Under the pieces are notes generated by a model. That model was not told the origin of the DNA, ran no database searches, and saw only the letters and a program-made list of their open reading frames with translations. Shown piece by piece: positions 11,164-20,994 of a stretch of DNA of 64,000 nucleotides. This stretch comes from Ignatzschineria indica (GTDB lineage Bacteria; Pseudomonadota; Gammaproteobacteria; Cardiobacteriales; Wohlfahrtiimonadaceae), in contig NZ_QEWR01000002.1 of NCBI RefSeq assembly GCF_003121925.1, positions 992,001 to 1,056,000 on the forward strand. Reading direction: 5' to 3'. The translations under genes were made by a program, and so were the position numbers. Each line of letters starts with the position of its first letter. Position 1 is the stretch's first letter.

Positions 11164-11231
11164 GATGATCGTTTAATGATGATCGTTTAATGATGATCGT
11201 TTAATGATGATTTGTTTAATGATGATTTAAT
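11164..11231. repeat. 14-bp tandem repeat, about five copies
   Basis: Three exact copies of GATGATCGTTTAAT lie at 11164-11177, 11178-11191 and 11192-11205, followed by a 15-bp variant (11206-11220) and a shortened 11-bp copy (11221-11231). The unit is too short and lacks spacers, so it is not a CRISPR array. Confidence 0.92.
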
Positions 11232-11285
11232 TACTCTTTATATAAATCTTCTATCCAAAATGCAACCGCTAATCACCACTTAATT

Positions 11286-11322
11286 CAACTCTTAAAAGAG
11301 TTGACTCATAAGTGCTGAGTCA
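11286..11322 (-). promoter_or_regulatory. Two overlapping, mutually exclusive hairpins
   Basis: One 8-bp stem-loop (CAACTCTT with AAGAGTTG, 11286-11303) shares bases 11302-11303 with a second 7-bp stem-loop (TGACTCA with TGAGTCA, 11302-11322). Both lie in the probable leader of the infC operon. The arrangement could be a small RNA switch or only two adjacent inverted repeats. Neither is followed by a T tract. Confidence 0.3.
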
Positions 11323-11561
11323 CAATTTCACTTTAATTCCTCTTTAATTTCTCTTTATTTTCCCTTAAAGATCAGATTTAAAAACAGATTTAAAATCAAA
11401 TTTAAGTTGCGCTATCTCTCTTATTATACAGATCGCGCAACAGATATTCATCCAATTTTAGTGCTGTTACTCATCTGAGCTTAAATAGCTTCTTATTCAT
11501 TTAACGAAAAATAATTAAAAGCTGAAAAACTTCAAAACTTAAACTGCAACTGCACCAGCAA

Positions 11562-13481
11562 TTAGAGCTCTTTCTTTAAAAGCTCAACAAAATCTTCAAG
11601 CGTCATTGCACTCATATCAACACCCTCTCGAGTTCGGACTGCAACTAGCCCCATCTCCATCTCTCGTTTTCCTAAAACAAGAATATAGGGAATACGGGAA
11701 ATGGTCGCTTCACGGATCTTATAACCGATCTTCTCATTACGTTGATCTACCGTTGTACGAATACCATGAGCTCTCAATGTTTGCGCAACTTTCTCTGCAT
11801 ACTCACTCTGCTGATCAGTGATCGTTAATACCGCAACCTGCTCTGGCGCCAACCAGAGTGGGAATGAACCAGCATGATGCTCTATCAAGATCCCAATAAA
11901 ACGCTCAAAAGAACCTAAAATGGCACGATGCAACATCACAGGTGTCTTACGCGTATTATCTTCATCAACATACTCAGCTCCAAGACGTTCAGGAAGAACG
12001 AAGTCTAACTGAATTGTTCCAACCTGCCATGATCTACCGATAGCATCTTTAATGTGATATTCCACCTTAGGGCCATAGAATGCCCCCTCGCCGGGGAGCT
12101 CTTCCCAAACAATACCTGCAGCATTAAGCGCAGTACGAAGACCTGACTCAGCCATATCCCAAACATGATCATCACCCGCACGTTGATCAGGACGTAAAGA
12201 GAGTTTTACACTGACATCGTTAAAGCCAAAATGATCATAAACGCTCATTGCAAATTTATGGAATCGCTCTACCTCTGAGATCACTTGATCAGGACGACAG
12301 AAGATATGCGCATCATCTTGAACAAATCCACGAACGCGCATAATACCGTGCAGTGCACCCGATGGCTCATTACGATGACAAGAGCCAAATTCAGCAAGAC
12401 GCATCGGCAGATCACGATAGGAGTGTAAGCCATGATTAAAGACTTCAATATGGCAAGGACAGTTCATCGGCTTGACCGCATAATCACGGTTTTCAGAAGC
12501 AGTTGTGAACATATTCTCTTTGTAGTTCTCCCAATGTCCTGAACGCTCCCAAAGAGAACGATCAACCACCATTGGAGTACGAATCTCTTGGTATCCCTCT
12601 TCCTGCTGACGCTTTCTCATATATTGCTCAACAGCTTGCCAGATAGTCCAACCTTTAGGATGCCAGAAGACCATTCCCGGCGCTTCCTCTTGAAGGTGAA
12701 AGAGATTTTGCGCCCGCCCAATACGGCGATGATCGCGCTTTTCAGCCTCTTTCACACGCTCAAGATGAGCCTGCAACTCCTTCTCTGTTGGGAAAGCAAC
12801 AGCATAGATACGAGTTAACATCTTATTGTTGGAGTCACCACGCCAATAAGCGCCGGCAATATTCGTTAATGCAAATGCTAACTTGCCACGATTAGTCGTT
12901 GGCGTGTGAGGACCGCGACAGAGGTCCATAAAGATATCTTCCCCATTATTACCCTGGCGATAGAGAGAGATCTCCTGCTGATCTTCCGGCGCACGATTAA
13001 TAATATCCGCCTTATAGATCTCCCCTTTATCTAAGAAATATTGGATCGCTCTATCACGAGGCCACATCTCACGCGTCACATCGAGATTCTCTTTCAAAAT
13101 CTCCCGCATTCTAGCATCAATAGCCGGTAATGCTTCAGGGTCGATAGGCGTTTTAAAATCAACATCATAGTAGAAACCATTTTGAATAGTCGGACCAATG
13201 GCTAATAGCGCATCAGGATAGAGATCTTTAACTGCTCGAGCTAAAACCTGCGCAGCAAGAGTGTGACGCGCAATATCAAGCCCAGCTTCATCCTTTATCG
13301 TTAGTACCTTAAAGTCGACATCTCCGGTAATGGTATAGCTAAGGTCTCGCTCTTCTCCATCTACTACAATTCCGACTGCTGCCTTAGCAAGTCCTGGTCC
13401 AATATCATTAACAATATCAAATCCAGTAACAGCGCCTTGGTACTCTCTTTTACTGCCATCAGGCAAAGTGATCACGGGCAT
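11562..13481 (-). CDS. thrS: Threonine--tRNA ligase
   Basis: ThrRS charges tRNA-Thr and edits mischarged serine. Along 639 residues (E. coli 642) come the TGS domain (residues 1-60), the N2 editing domain, a class II core and the C-terminal anticodon-binding domain ([19 protein letters not shown]). Zinc-binding and active-site landmarks are visible: [20 protein letters not shown] (motif 2), and [19 protein letters not shown] (motif 3). The ATG is preceded at 11 nt by AGGAG. It heads the thrS-infC-rpmI-rplT-pheS-pheT-ihfA string, but the 757-bp gap makes a separate infC promoter likely. Confidence 0.98.
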   Translation of the reverse strand: MPVITLPDGSKREYQGAVTGFDIVNDIGPGLAKAAVGIVVDGEERDLSYTITGDVDFKVLTIKDEAGLDIARHTLAAQVLARAVKDLYPDALLAIGPTIQNGFYYDVDFKTPIDPEALPAIDARMREILKENLDVTREMWPRDRAIQYFLDKGEIYKADIINRAPEDQQEISLYRQGNNGEDIFMDLCRGPHTPTTNRGKLAFALTNIAGAYWRGDSNNKMLTRIYAVAFPTEKELQAHLERVKEAEKRDHRRIGRAQNLFHLQEEAPGMVFWHPKGWTIWQAVEQYMRKRQQEEGYQEIRTPMVVDRSLWERSGHWENYKENMFTTASENRDYAVKPMNCPCHIEVFNHGLHSYRDLPMRLAEFGSCHRNEPSGALHGIMRVRGFVQDDAHIFCRPDQVISEVERFHKFAMSVYDHFGFNDVSVKLSLRPDQRAGDDHVWDMAESGLRTALNAAGIVWEELPGEGAFYGPKVEYHIKDAIGRSWQVGTIQLDFVLPERLGAEYVDEDNTRKTPVMLHRAILGSFERFIGILIEHHAGSFPLWLAPEQVAVLTITDQQSEYAEKVAQTLRAHGIRTTVDQRNEKIGYKIREATISRIPYILVLGKREMEMGLVAVRTREGVDMSAMTLEDFVELLKKEL

Positions 13482-13820
13482 TGACTTTTACACTCCTTCA
13501 AAAAACAACATATAATCGATCTAAATGAGCTATTATAGACTAACTTTTCCCCCTATATCATAAATTATTGCAGGATAAGTCCCCTTCATTCTGTTCAATT
13601 AATGGGTGGTTGTTTGACTTAGGCAAACTTCTTTCACTCTTCTACTACATATTTTTTTCAAAATAGAATAGAATAAGGCAATATTTACATAAGGATTTTA
13701 AAAGAGTTAGTCGATAGCACTATCAAAATTGGCAGAAACTGAGATAAATCGGTAGCGCTTATTGACCTTGAGCATATCAACTAATAATAGAACAACCCAG
13801 ATTTAGGAGAGTAAACTGCT
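13482..13820. other. Divergent thrS / cytochrome c promoter region
   Basis: No gene is visible in these 339 bp. A TATAAT hexamer on the minus strand (13532-13537 on the plus-strand numbering) lies about 50 bp before the thrS ATG and could be its -10 box, though no good -35 is at the right spacing. No tRNA-like thrS operator could be folded with confidence. An AGGAGA site (13805-13810) serves the cytochrome gene. Confidence 0.45.
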
Positions 13821-14462
13821 GTGCGTTTTAATTACAAAGCCCTAATTGGAATTGGTGTTTCATTGATGTTAACAAACATTAATGCTGCAGAAATCACACC
13901 AAATTATGAAGCAGGTAAAGCGATCGCTGAAACCTGTGTATCTTGTCATGGTAAGGATGGTATCAGTACAAATGATCTCTATCCAAAACTCGCAGGACAG
14001 CATCAGAAATATATCCGCACTCAGCTCTATGAAATGAAACGTTCATATAGTGATCCAGATAATGGTTTGCGTTTTGACTCGGAGATGAGTGTTGAAGCAG
14101 ATAAACTGAGTGATCAAGATATCGCAGATGTAGCTCTTTACCTCTCAAAGCAGAAGACTAGCTATGCGGTTGCTGATGAAAAATTAGCAATCCGTGGTGA
14201 GCAGATCTATCGTGGTGGTGATATCGCACGCGGTATTCCTGCATGTGCTGCATGCCATAGCCCAACAGGTCAAGGTAATGCTGCTGCAAATTATCCGGCA
14301 TTAGCAGGTCAACATGCTTACTATACTGAAAAGCAATTGAACCGCTTTAAGACTGAAGAGCGTAAAAATGACCCAGCTCGAATCATGCGAGATATTGCAC
14401 AACGCATGACTGAAGCAGAGATCAAAGAGGTCTCCTCTTATATTCAAGGTCTTCAACCTTAA
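13821..14462 (+). CDS. Cytochrome c4-type di-haem periplasmic protein
   Basis: The product is a periplasmic electron carrier, probably between the bc1 complex and a terminal oxidase. A GTG start is chosen because AGGAGA lies 10 nt upstream and because the next ATG would cut into the signal peptide (residues 1-23, cleavage after NAA). Two haem c attachment sites occur at residues 39-43 (CVSCH) and 142-146 (CAACH), one per half of the 213-residue protein, with LAGQHQKYI and LAGQHAYYT after each, as in cytochrome c4. A strong terminator ends the gene, and dsbA follows. Confidence 0.93.
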   Translation: MRFNYKALIGIGVSLMLTNINAAEITPNYEAGKAIAETCVSCHGKDGISTNDLYPKLAGQHQKYIRTQLYEMKRSYSDPDNGLRFDSEMSVEADKLSDQDIADVALYLSKQKTSYAVADEKLAIRGEQIYRGGDIARGIPACAACHSPTGQGNAAANYPALAGQHAYYTEKQLNRFKTEERKNDPARIMRDIAQRMTEAEIKEVSSYIQGLQP

Positions 14463-14481
14463 TAAGTTTAAGATTTTCGAT

Positions 14482-14508
14482 AAAAGTGAGCTTCATGCTC
14501 ACTTTTTT
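14482..14508 (+). terminator. Terminator after the cytochrome c4 gene
   Basis: A 10-bp stem (AAAAGTGAGC, 14482-14491, with 14497-14506) closes a 5-nt loop and ends in six T residues. It separates the cytochrome transcript from dsbA, although some read-through into dsbA is possible. Confidence 0.9.
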
Positions 14509-14549
14509 CATTTCAAGGCAATCTATTCCGCACAAGGAGAATTTATCCT

Positions 14550-15263
14550 ATGTTAAATAAAATTATTGCAACAAGTACACTTCTACTCGCAACAACTTTT
14601 GGCTTTGCCCTAGCTGAAAATTACTATTCTGAGATCACTCCAGCTGTTCCGGCAATCTACAATCCAGAGGAGATCGAGGTTGTAGAGATCTTCTCTTACG
14701 CCTGCCCGGCTTGTAGTACATTTGAGCCCTACTTCTCCAAGTGGGCAAAAGAGCAAGAAGGCGTTGAAGATGTTGCCGTTATCCCTCTTGCGGCACCGGG
14801 ACAAGGCGTTTGGACTCTTTACGCTCATGCTTTTTACACCTTAGACTCAATGAATGCTCTCGATAAAGGACATCAAGCATTTTTTAATGCGATTCATAAA
14901 GAGAGAAAACGCTTCATCAATAAAGAGCAGATCGCAGACTTTATGGCGACACAAGGTATCGATAAGGATCAATTTCTCAAAACATGGGATAGCTTTTCAA
15001 CTGTGAGTGCACTCAATAGAGGCGCAAACTTAATCAATGAGCAATATAAGATCCCCTTCACTCCTGCGGTTGTGATCGATGGTCGTTATCTCTTAAGCGC
15101 TAATGAAGCAGCTAATCGCCCGGGCAATCAAAATCCTTACGAAAAATTAATTATCACAATTGATGAGGTTGTACAGAAAGTAAGAGATGAGAGAGATGCC
15201 AAGAAAGCATCAGAAACGCCAAGCACCGAGAATGATCTTGAACGTGAGCCAGAAGAACAGTAG
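14550..15263 (+). CDS. dsbA: Thiol:disulfide interchange protein DsbA
   Basis: DsbA introduces disulfides into secreted proteins in the periplasm. Residues 1-22 form a signal peptide ending in AxA. The thioredoxin motif is C52-P-A-C55 in the stretch FSYACPACSTFEP, and the cis-proline loop is IPFTPAVVID. CPAC differs from the usual CPHC of DsbA, and the His that destabilises the reduced Cys pair in E. coli is absent, so the redox potential may be lower. The 237-residue protein also carries an acidic C-terminal tail (about 25 residues) beyond the fold. It lies between a cytochrome c4 gene and lgt. Confidence 0.92.
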   Translation: MLNKIIATSTLLLATTFGFALAENYYSEITPAVPAIYNPEEIEVVEIFSYACPACSTFEPYFSKWAKEQEGVEDVAVIPLAAPGQGVWTLYAHAFYTLDSMNALDKGHQAFFNAIHKERKRFINKEQIADFMATQGIDKDQFLKTWDSFSTVSALNRGANLINEQYKIPFTPAVVIDGRYLLSANEAANRPGNQNPYEKLIITIDEVVQKVRDERDAKKASETPSTENDLEREPEEQ

Positions 15264-15287
15264 AATTGTTTCTCTCCTTTAATTACT

Positions 15288-15318
15288 AAAAAGGGCACAC
15301 TTGTTGTAGCCCTTTTTT
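15288..15318 (+). terminator. Terminator after dsbA
   Basis: A 9-bp stem AAAAAGGGC (15288-15296) pairs with 15309-15317 around a 12-nt loop and runs into T residues. The next gene, lgt, starts 40 bp later. Confidence 0.88.
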
Positions 15319-15357
15319 CTATCCTCTTACAGCGAGCGCTTATTGGGAGCTTTATAA

Positions 15358-16173
15358 ATGTCACTCTACTTTTCACCGCAGATCGATCCTATCATCTTCT
15401 CAGTCGGTCCTGTCGCCTTAAGATGGTATGCATTGATGTATATTATCGCTTTAGGGTTAGCCGTTCTCCTCGGTAGCTATCGCGCCAAAAAACCGAGCTC
15501 AGGATGGACGCCAGCCCAAGTGAGCGACATGGCTTTCTACCTCTTTATTGGTGCGATTTTAGGGGGAAGAATTGGTTACACACTCTTTTATGATTTTGGG
15601 AATTTTATACAAAATCCCGCCTCAATTATCGGCTGGACAGGTTCAAGCATAGAATGGGCTGGTATGAGCTTCCATGGCGGACTTATAGGTGTCTTAATTG
15701 CAAGCTACTTTGTCGCAAAACGTTATAAGAAGAGCTTTTGGGAGTTTACCGACTTTATCGCCCCACTAATTCCCCTTGGACTCTTTTTTGGTCGTATAGG
15801 AAACTTTATTAATGGTGAACTCTGGGGCAGATATACCGATCAGACATGGGGATTTCTCTTTCAACATGCCCCCTCTTCAATCGACTATATCTACCGCCAT
15901 CCATCACAACTCTATGAGGCGTTCACCGAGGGATTACTACTCTTTATCATCCTTTGGGTCTACACCGCCAAGCCACGCCCTAGAGCTGCCGCCTCGGGAC
16001 TCTTTCTCCTAGGTTATGGCGCTTTCCGTTTCTTTGTGGAATTCTTTAGAGAGCCTGATGCCCATCTTGGCTATATCGCCGGAGGATGGCTAACACAAGG
16101 CATGCTTCTTTGCATCCCGATGATTATCATTGGCGTTATTATTCTTATCTCAGCTTACCGTAGGAGCAAATAG
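15358..16173 (+). CDS. lgt: Phosphatidylglycerol--prolipoprotein diacylglyceryl transferase
   Basis: Lgt attaches diacylglycerol to the lipobox cysteine of prolipoproteins at the inner membrane. The 271-residue protein has about seven membrane segments and the family motifs GMSFHGGLIG and GRIGNFINGELWGR (Lgt signature), followed by HPSQLYEAFTEG. GGGAG precedes the ATG at a suitable distance. Its stop codon abuts the thyA ATG, the same pairing as in E. coli, so the two are co-transcribed. Confidence 0.97.
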   Translation: MSLYFSPQIDPIIFSVGPVALRWYALMYIIALGLAVLLGSYRAKKPSSGWTPAQVSDMAFYLFIGAILGGRIGYTLFYDFGNFIQNPASIIGWTGSSIEWAGMSFHGGLIGVLIASYFVAKRYKKSFWEFTDFIAPLIPLGLFFGRIGNFINGELWGRYTDQTWGFLFQHAPSSIDYIYRHPSQLYEAFTEGLLLFIILWVYTAKPRPRAAASGLFLLGYGAFRFFVEFFREPDAHLGYIAGGWLTQGMLLCIPMIIIGVIILISAYRRSK

Positions 16174-16968
16174 ATGCAGCAATACCTCAATCTTATGAAA
16201 ATGATTCGCACTGAAGGTCATTTTAAGGAAGATCGTACCGGCACTGGAACCTACTCTATCTTTGGTCACCAGATGCGTTTCAACCTTCAAGATGGATTTC
16301 CGCTTGTCACCACCAAAAAACTTCATCTGCGTTCCATCATCTATGAGTTGCTCTGGTTCCTAAAAGGGGATACCAATATTGCCTATCTTCAGGAAAATGG
16401 CGTTCGCATCTGGAATGAGTGGGCGGATGAAAATGGCAATTTGGGGCCTGTTTATGGTGCGCAATGGCGAAGCTGGCCTAAAGAGGATGGCACAACGGTT
16501 GATCAGATCTCCCAACTTATTAACGATATCAAAGAGAATCCCGATTCACGCCGTCTGATTGTTAGCGCCTGGAATGTAGGAGAACTCGATAAGATGGCAC
16601 TTCCCCCCTGCCATCTTCTCTTCCAATTTTATGTCTGCGACGGAAAACTCTCTTGCCAACTCTATCAAAGGTCAGCAGATATCTTTTTAGGTGTTCCCTT
16701 CAATATTGCCAGTTATGCACTCTTAACCCATATGATCGCTCATGTTTGCCAATTAGAAGTGGGGGACTTTATCTGGACAGGGGGAGATTGTCATCTCTAT
16801 GCCAATCATCTTGAACAGACCGATCTACAACTGAGTCGCGATCCATTACCATTGCCACAGCTCAAGATTCGTCATCAACGTGAAAGTATCTTTGATTTTG
16901 ACTTTGATGACTTTGAGATTATCGATTATCAATCGCATCCGACGATTCGAGCAGTGGTCGCAGTATAA
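16174..16968 (+). CDS. thyA: Thymidylate synthase
   Basis: ThyA methylates dUMP to dTMP using methylene-tetrahydrofolate. The 264-residue length equals E. coli ThyA. The nucleophile is Cys146 in [14 protein letters not shown], the phosphate-binding RTGTGT loop is at residues 21-26, and [18 protein letters not shown] is intact. The gene starts immediately after the lgt stop, with AGGAG inside the end of lgt, indicating translational coupling. No terminator is seen in the 149 bp before rnhA. Confidence 0.99.
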   Translation: MQQYLNLMKMIRTEGHFKEDRTGTGTYSIFGHQMRFNLQDGFPLVTTKKLHLRSIIYELLWFLKGDTNIAYLQENGVRIWNEWADENGNLGPVYGAQWRSWPKEDGTTVDQISQLINDIKENPDSRRLIVSAWNVGELDKMALPPCHLLFQFYVCDGKLSCQLYQRSADIFLGVPFNIASYALLTHMIAHVCQLEVGDFIWTGGDCHLYANHLEQTDLQLSRDPLPLPQLKIRHQRESIFDFDFDDFEIIDYQSHPTIRAVVAV

Positions 16969-17117
16969 ACCGCATAAACCGTATAAGCTGTATCAAGCCA
17001 AGCACAATAAAATTGATCGCGAATGAATTGAAGACCGACGTTAAAAATATTGGCAAAAGTCTCATCTAAAAAACTTTATTTAAAAGCCTTACCTAACATA
17101 AAAGAGAGAGGTCATAT

Positions 17118-17591
17118 ATGACACCGCCTTCAGAAGAGCAACTTGTCTATGCCTATACCGATGGGGCCTGCAGTGGTAACCCGGGTCCTGGCGGATGGGG
17201 AGTTCTTCTCTCCTACCGTGGACATGAGAAGACACTCTCCGGATATGAAGCAGAAACAACCAATAACCGTATGGAATTGACCGCGGCAATTAAAGCACTA
17301 CAAGCTCTAAAGCGCCCCTGCCATGTTGTGTTAACAACCGATTCCCGTTATGTGCAACAGGGTGTTACACAGTGGATCGATGGCTGGATTCGGCGCGATT
17401 GGAAAACCGCCAATAATAAACCCGTTCTCAACCAAGATCTCTGGCGCCTCCTACTTATCGAGCGAGATCGCCACCTCTCTATCGACTGGTGCTGGGTAAA
17501 AGGTCATGCCGGCCATCGTGAAAATGAGATCGCAGATAGATTAGCAACCGATGCCATTAAAAAAGCGAAAGAGACAACAGGATCATTATGA
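17118..17591 (+). CDS. rnhA: Ribonuclease HI
   Basis: RNase HI cleaves the RNA strand of RNA-DNA hybrids. The 157-residue protein has all four carboxylates: Asp15 in [14 protein letters not shown], Glu in NNRMELTAA, Asp in TTDSRYV and Asp in NEIADRLA, plus the catalytic-loop His in KGHAGH. The stop overlaps the dnaQ start by 4 bp (ATGA), so it is coupled to the replication proofreading subunit. In E. coli the two genes are divergent; here they are co-directional. Confidence 0.98.
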   Translation: MTPPSEEQLVYAYTDGACSGNPGPGGWGVLLSYRGHEKTLSGYEAETTNNRMELTAAIKALQALKRPCHVVLTTDSRYVQQGVTQWIDGWIRRDWKTANNKPVLNQDLWRLLLIERDRHLSIDWCWVKGHAGHRENEIADRLATDAIKKAKETTGSL

Positions 17592-18430
17592 GTAGACAGA
17601 TAGTATTAGATACTGAAACAACAGGTTTTGATTTTAAAAAAGGTGATCGTATTGTTGAGATCGGCTGTATTGAGCTGATTGACCGGGAGATCACTGATAA
17701 CCATTTCCATGTCTATATCAATCCTGAGCGATCAATGCCTATTGAGGCCTTTAATGTTCATGGATTAGGGGATGATTTTCTTAAAACTCAGCCCGTTTTT
17801 GCAGAGATTGGTCAACGTTTTCTCGACTATGTTGATGGTGCTGAACTTATTATCCACAATGCCGGATTTGACATTCCCTTCCTCAATTTTGAACTAGAGC
17901 GAATGGGGCTTCCCAAAGTCACGGAACGCTCTAGCGTCATTGATACCCTTCAAATGGCTCGGGAGAAATATCCCTCCCAAAGAAATACACTCGATGCTCT
18001 CTGTCGTCGCTTAGGTGTGGATAATTCCCGTCGTGAGCTACACGGCGCATTACTCGACTCAGAGCTCTTAGCACAAGTCTATCTCAATATGACTGGCGGA
18101 CAAAAATCATTCTTCGATCTACTCGAAGAAGAGACAGCTCCGCCACCACCGGTGAACTCTGTTATTCGAGCACCACAAGTTCGAATTGAAGCAGAAAAGA
18201 GTGCTCAAAAGAGTAATGAAGAGAGTGACAAGCGTGATAAGAGTGATGAAAGGGGTATTGATGAAACAGCTCAACTAAAGACAAGCAAAGATTTAGATAC
18301 AGATGCTGATAAAGAGAGTCTGCCGGCATCCTCAAACCTTGTAGCATCCTCCCATCGTCGCCGAATTATTAGAGCAAATAGTCGTGATATAGCAGCTCAT
18401 GAAGAGATTATGCAAGCATTAAAATCATAA
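17588..18430 (+). CDS. dnaQ: DNA polymerase III subunit epsilon
   Basis: DnaQ is the 3'-5' proofreading exonuclease of the replicase. ExoI (LDTETTGFD, Asp8/Glu10), ExoII ([13 protein letters not shown]) and ExoIII-epsilon ([13 protein letters not shown]) motifs are complete in residues 1-165. Residues GGQKSFFDL just after the nuclease resemble a QxSFF beta-clamp-binding motif. The rest, about residues 183-280, is a charged Lys/Asp/Glu/Ser-rich tail ending in a basic patch ([14 protein letters not shown]); this is where epsilon normally contacts the polymerase subunit. At 280 residues it is longer than the E. coli protein (243). Confidence 0.96.
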   Translation: MSRQIVLDTETTGFDFKKGDRIVEIGCIELIDREITDNHFHVYINPERSMPIEAFNVHGLGDDFLKTQPVFAEIGQRFLDYVDGAELIIHNAGFDIPFLNFELERMGLPKVTERSSVIDTLQMAREKYPSQRNTLDALCRRLGVDNSRRELHGALLDSELLAQVYLNMTGGQKSFFDLLEEETAPPPPVNSVIRAPQVRIEAEKSAQKSNEESDKRDKSDERGIDETAQLKTSKDLDTDADKESLPASSNLVASSHRRRIIRANSRDIAAHEEIMQALKS

Positions 18431-18532
18431 ATCTCTGCAAGCGCTTCATAAAATTTTTACAATATGCACACAACAACAGAAAATGATCGCCTCACAACGA
18501 TCCACTATTAACAGATATTTGAAGGTAAAATT

Positions 18533-19852
18533 GTGACTCCTAGAATTGGTTTTGTATCCCTTGGCTGCCCGAAGGCATTAGTTGACTCCGAATATATTTT
18601 GACCCAACTTCGTACCGAAGGGTATGAAATTGTCCCCCAATATGATGAAGCAGATCTTGTTGTAGTTAATACCTGTGGCTTTATCGACTCTGCGATTCAA
18701 GAGAGCCTTAATGCGATCGGTGAAGCGCTTGATGAGAATGGTAAAGTGATCGTTACAGGTTGCTTAGGCGCGAATGCAGATAAGATCTTAGAGCAATATC
18801 CCAATGTTTTAAGCGTTACAGGTCCCCATGCTTTCCAAGAGGTAATGGCCGCAATTCACCACCATCTTCCGCGTCCTCACGATCCTTTTACCGATCTTGT
18901 ACCCCCTGCCGGCATTAAGTTAACCCCACGTCACTACGCCTATCTTAAAATTGCTGAAGGCTGTAATCATAGCTGCACCTTCTGCATCATCCCCTCAATG
19001 CGTGGAAAACATCAATCTTACCCTGTCGGTGATGTACTATCACAAGCAAAAAAGTTAGTTGAAACAGGGGTTAAAGAGCTTTTAGTTGTCGCACAAGATA
19101 CGAGTGCCTATGGCGTTGATGTCAAATATCAGACAGGTTTTTGGGATGGAAAACCGGTTCGTAGCCATATTCAAAATCTATGTGAAGAGCTAGGGAAACT
19201 TGATGTCTGGGTAAGATTACACTATATCTACCCCTACCCCCATGTTGATCATCTTATTCCCCTGATGGCGGAAGGAAAAATTCTTCCCTACTTAGATGTA
19301 CCGATGCAACATGCCTCTCCTCGCATTCTCAAAGCGATGAAACGTCCGGCAAATAGCGAAAATATGTTAAAACGAATTCAGAAATGGCGTGAAATTTGCC
19401 CTGAAATTACGATCCGCTCCACCTTTATTGTCGGCTTCCCCGGCGAAACAGAAGAGGAATTTCAAGAACTACTCGACTTTATCAGAGAAGCGCGACTCGA
19501 TCGTGTAGGTGCCTTTATCTACTCACCGGTTGAAGGTGCCGCAGCAAATGAGATAGCAGAGCCTATTCCCCTTGAGATTCAAGAGGAACGTTTAGAGCGA
19601 TTTATGGCCTTACAAGCAGAGATCTCTGCCGAAAAATTGGCAGCGAAAGTAGGAACCGTTCTAGAAGTATTAGTGGATGATTTTGATGAGGAAGAAGGAA
19701 TCGCAATCGCTCGTTCAAAAGCAGATGCTCCCGAGATTGACGGACATGTCTATATTGATGATGCCTCAAGTGATTTAGTCGGGCAAAAAGTAAAAGTCTT
19801 AATCGATGAGGCGACAACTTACGATCTTTTCGGTACCCTCTATACTCAATAA
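18533..19852 (+). CDS. rimO: Ribosomal protein S12 methylthiotransferase RimO
   Basis: RimO is a radical-SAM enzyme that adds a methylthio group to an aspartate of ribosomal protein S12. The N-terminal UPF0004 domain carries three cluster cysteines (SLGCPKA, VNTCGF, TGCLGA) and the radical-SAM loop is CNHSCTFC at about residues 143-150. A TRAM domain (residues about 370-439, [17 protein letters not shown]) closes the 439-residue chain. A GTG start is used, since it gives the conserved [15 protein letters not shown]-terminus; the nearest purine-rich site (GAAGGT) is 7 nt upstream. The gene stands alone. Confidence 0.96.
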   Translation: MTPRIGFVSLGCPKALVDSEYILTQLRTEGYEIVPQYDEADLVVVNTCGFIDSAIQESLNAIGEALDENGKVIVTGCLGANADKILEQYPNVLSVTGPHAFQEVMAAIHHHLPRPHDPFTDLVPPAGIKLTPRHYAYLKIAEGCNHSCTFCIIPSMRGKHQSYPVGDVLSQAKKLVETGVKELLVVAQDTSAYGVDVKYQTGFWDGKPVRSHIQNLCEELGKLDVWVRLHYIYPYPHVDHLIPLMAEGKILPYLDVPMQHASPRILKAMKRPANSENMLKRIQKWREICPEITIRSTFIVGFPGETEEEFQELLDFIREARLDRVGAFIYSPVEGAAANEIAEPIPLEIQEERLERFMALQAEISAEKLAAKVGTVLEVLVDDFDEEEGIAIARSKADAPEIDGHVYIDDASSDLVGQKVKVLIDEATTYDLFGTLYTQ

Positions 19853-19947
19853 TCAGATAGAGTGGCCCTCACTGCTACCACTACGACTGAGTTGTCCTCT
19901 TCACCAGGACAGTCTTAATAACAGATATCACTTAAAAGGAGTCAAAA

Positions 19948-20595
19948 ATGAAGTTTGTTGCAGAAATTTCTGAAAATCGCTATACCTGTAAAGCTTACGA
20001 TCCTCATAAAAAAATTCCTAAAGAGGCGATGGAGCACCTCTACTCAGTGCTTCGTAACTCCCCCTCATCAGTTAACTCCCAACCTTGGCACTTTCTAGTC
20101 CTAGAATCTGATGAGGCGAAAGAGCGTGTATTACCTGCGATTTTTGAGTTCAACCAACCTCGCGTTAAAGATGCTTCCCATGTTGTGATCTTTCTTGCGC
20201 GCAACGAGATGCCCCGAAGCTACTTAACTAAGATCGTCGATCAAGAAGAGAGCGATCAGAGATTTCCTGAAGAGGGGATGAAAGAGGCTAATGATAAGGG
20301 ACGCCAATACTTTGTTGATTTAAATAGTGATAGTGCCGAGATGCTCCATCAGTGGCAGGATCGTCAAGTCTATATTGCGTTAGGTAATCTACTCTTTGCC
20401 GCGGCGGCAATCGAAATCGACTCAACGCCTATTGAGGGATTTGATCCGAAAAAGCTCGATGAGATCTTCAACTTAAAAGAGAAAGGATTTAGAAGTGTCG
20501 TGATCGCCTCCTTAGGATATCGCAGCCCGGATGACTTCAATGCCAAGCTTCCTAAATCTCGCCTTCCTTTCAAAGAGTTATTTACTATTCTCTAA
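19948..20595 (+). CDS. nfsB: NfsB-type oxygen-insensitive NAD(P)H nitroreductase
   Basis: This is an FMN-dependent flavoprotein of the nitroreductase family, acting in the cytoplasm on quinones and nitroaromatics. The 215-residue protein is collinear with E. coli NfsB (217): SPSSVNSQPWHFLVLE (FMN site), DASHVVIFLARN, VDQEESDQRF, NDKGRQYFVD, PIEGFDPKKLDEIF, LKEKGFRSVVIASLGY and the C-terminal FNAKLPKSRLP. An AAAAGGAG site lies before the ATG. It has its own terminator and probably its own promoter. Confidence 0.94.
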   Translation: MKFVAEISENRYTCKAYDPHKKIPKEAMEHLYSVLRNSPSSVNSQPWHFLVLESDEAKERVLPAIFEFNQPRVKDASHVVIFLARNEMPRSYLTKIVDQEESDQRFPEEGMKEANDKGRQYFVDLNSDSAEMLHQWQDRQVYIALGNLLFAAAAIEIDSTPIEGFDPKKLDEIFNLKEKGFRSVVIASLGYRSPDDFNAKLPKSRLPFKELFTIL

Positions 20596-20979
20596 ACTTC
20601 AAATAGCAACTTATACTAAATTACGTATGACTAATCTCCCCAAATGGGGAGATTTTTTTATAAAACAACAAACCATCTGATCAAAAAGATAAAATAAACA
20701 AATAGTAGATAGGTAAAAGATAGAGATGAAAAAACAATTTGATCATCTCCTTAGGATTTATCCCCTAACTCTCTGTTAAGCATGTTAAAATGATCCCTTT
20801 AAGCAGATTAGAGTACAGGATCAGCAGAGAATCGGAATGCTCCGACCGCTTTAATTTTAAAAAGGCTTGATCCGCTCTATAAAACGCTCTAGAATTCAGC
20901 CTTCGCTCCCCGCGAGATAAGAAGCCTTTATTGTCCTTTTCCTATTCACCATTTTTAAAGGGAATCTCTCTTTAATAAA
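20596..20979. other. nfsB-potG intergenic region with structured stretch
   Basis: No gene is seen. The nfsB terminator occupies 20633-20658. Further right lie a short hairpin (TCGGA/TCCGA, 20832-20845), an inverted pair GGATCA/TGATCC (about 20819-20824 and 20868-20873) and a long-range 8-bp inverted repeat AAAGGCTT/AAGCCTTT (20861-20868 and 20922-20929). Together they suggest a folded leader before potG, although this could also be chance in AT-rich DNA. Confidence 0.4.
20633..20658 (+). terminator. Terminator after nfsB
   Basis: AATCTCCCC (20633-20641) pairs with GGGGAGATT (20646-20654) around a 4-nt loop, followed by a run of T residues. It is a compact, GC-rich, typical rho-independent terminator. 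Confidence 0.93.
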
Positions 20980-20994
20980 ATGCCGGAGGCGCTT

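Larger units (their letters stand above)
10804..11561. other. Long AT-rich thrS-infC intergenic region
   Basis: This 757-bp non-coding stretch separates two genes that are close or coupled in E. coli. I see no ORF worth naming. It holds a 14-bp tandem repeat (11164-11231), two overlapping hairpins (11286-11303 and 11302-11322) and a longer interrupted inverted repeat (11406-11441, 7 + 4 bp around a 12-nt loop). The infC operon promoter is expected here. None of the hairpins has a clean T tract on the minus strand, so no terminator is called. Confidence 0.6.

Noticed and set aside
11164-11231. Regular repeat that could suggest a CRISPR array
   Set aside because: Units are 14-15 bp, directly adjacent, with no unique spacers and no cas genes anywhere in the window.
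11606-11821. Open frame opposite to thrS
   Set aside because: It is antisense to the conserved ThrRS anticodon domain and has no start context.
13482-13820. tRNA-Thr-like translational operator of thrS
   Set aside because: I looked for anticodon-like stem-loops before the thrS ATG and found none convincing; the short leader cannot be folded reliably by eye.
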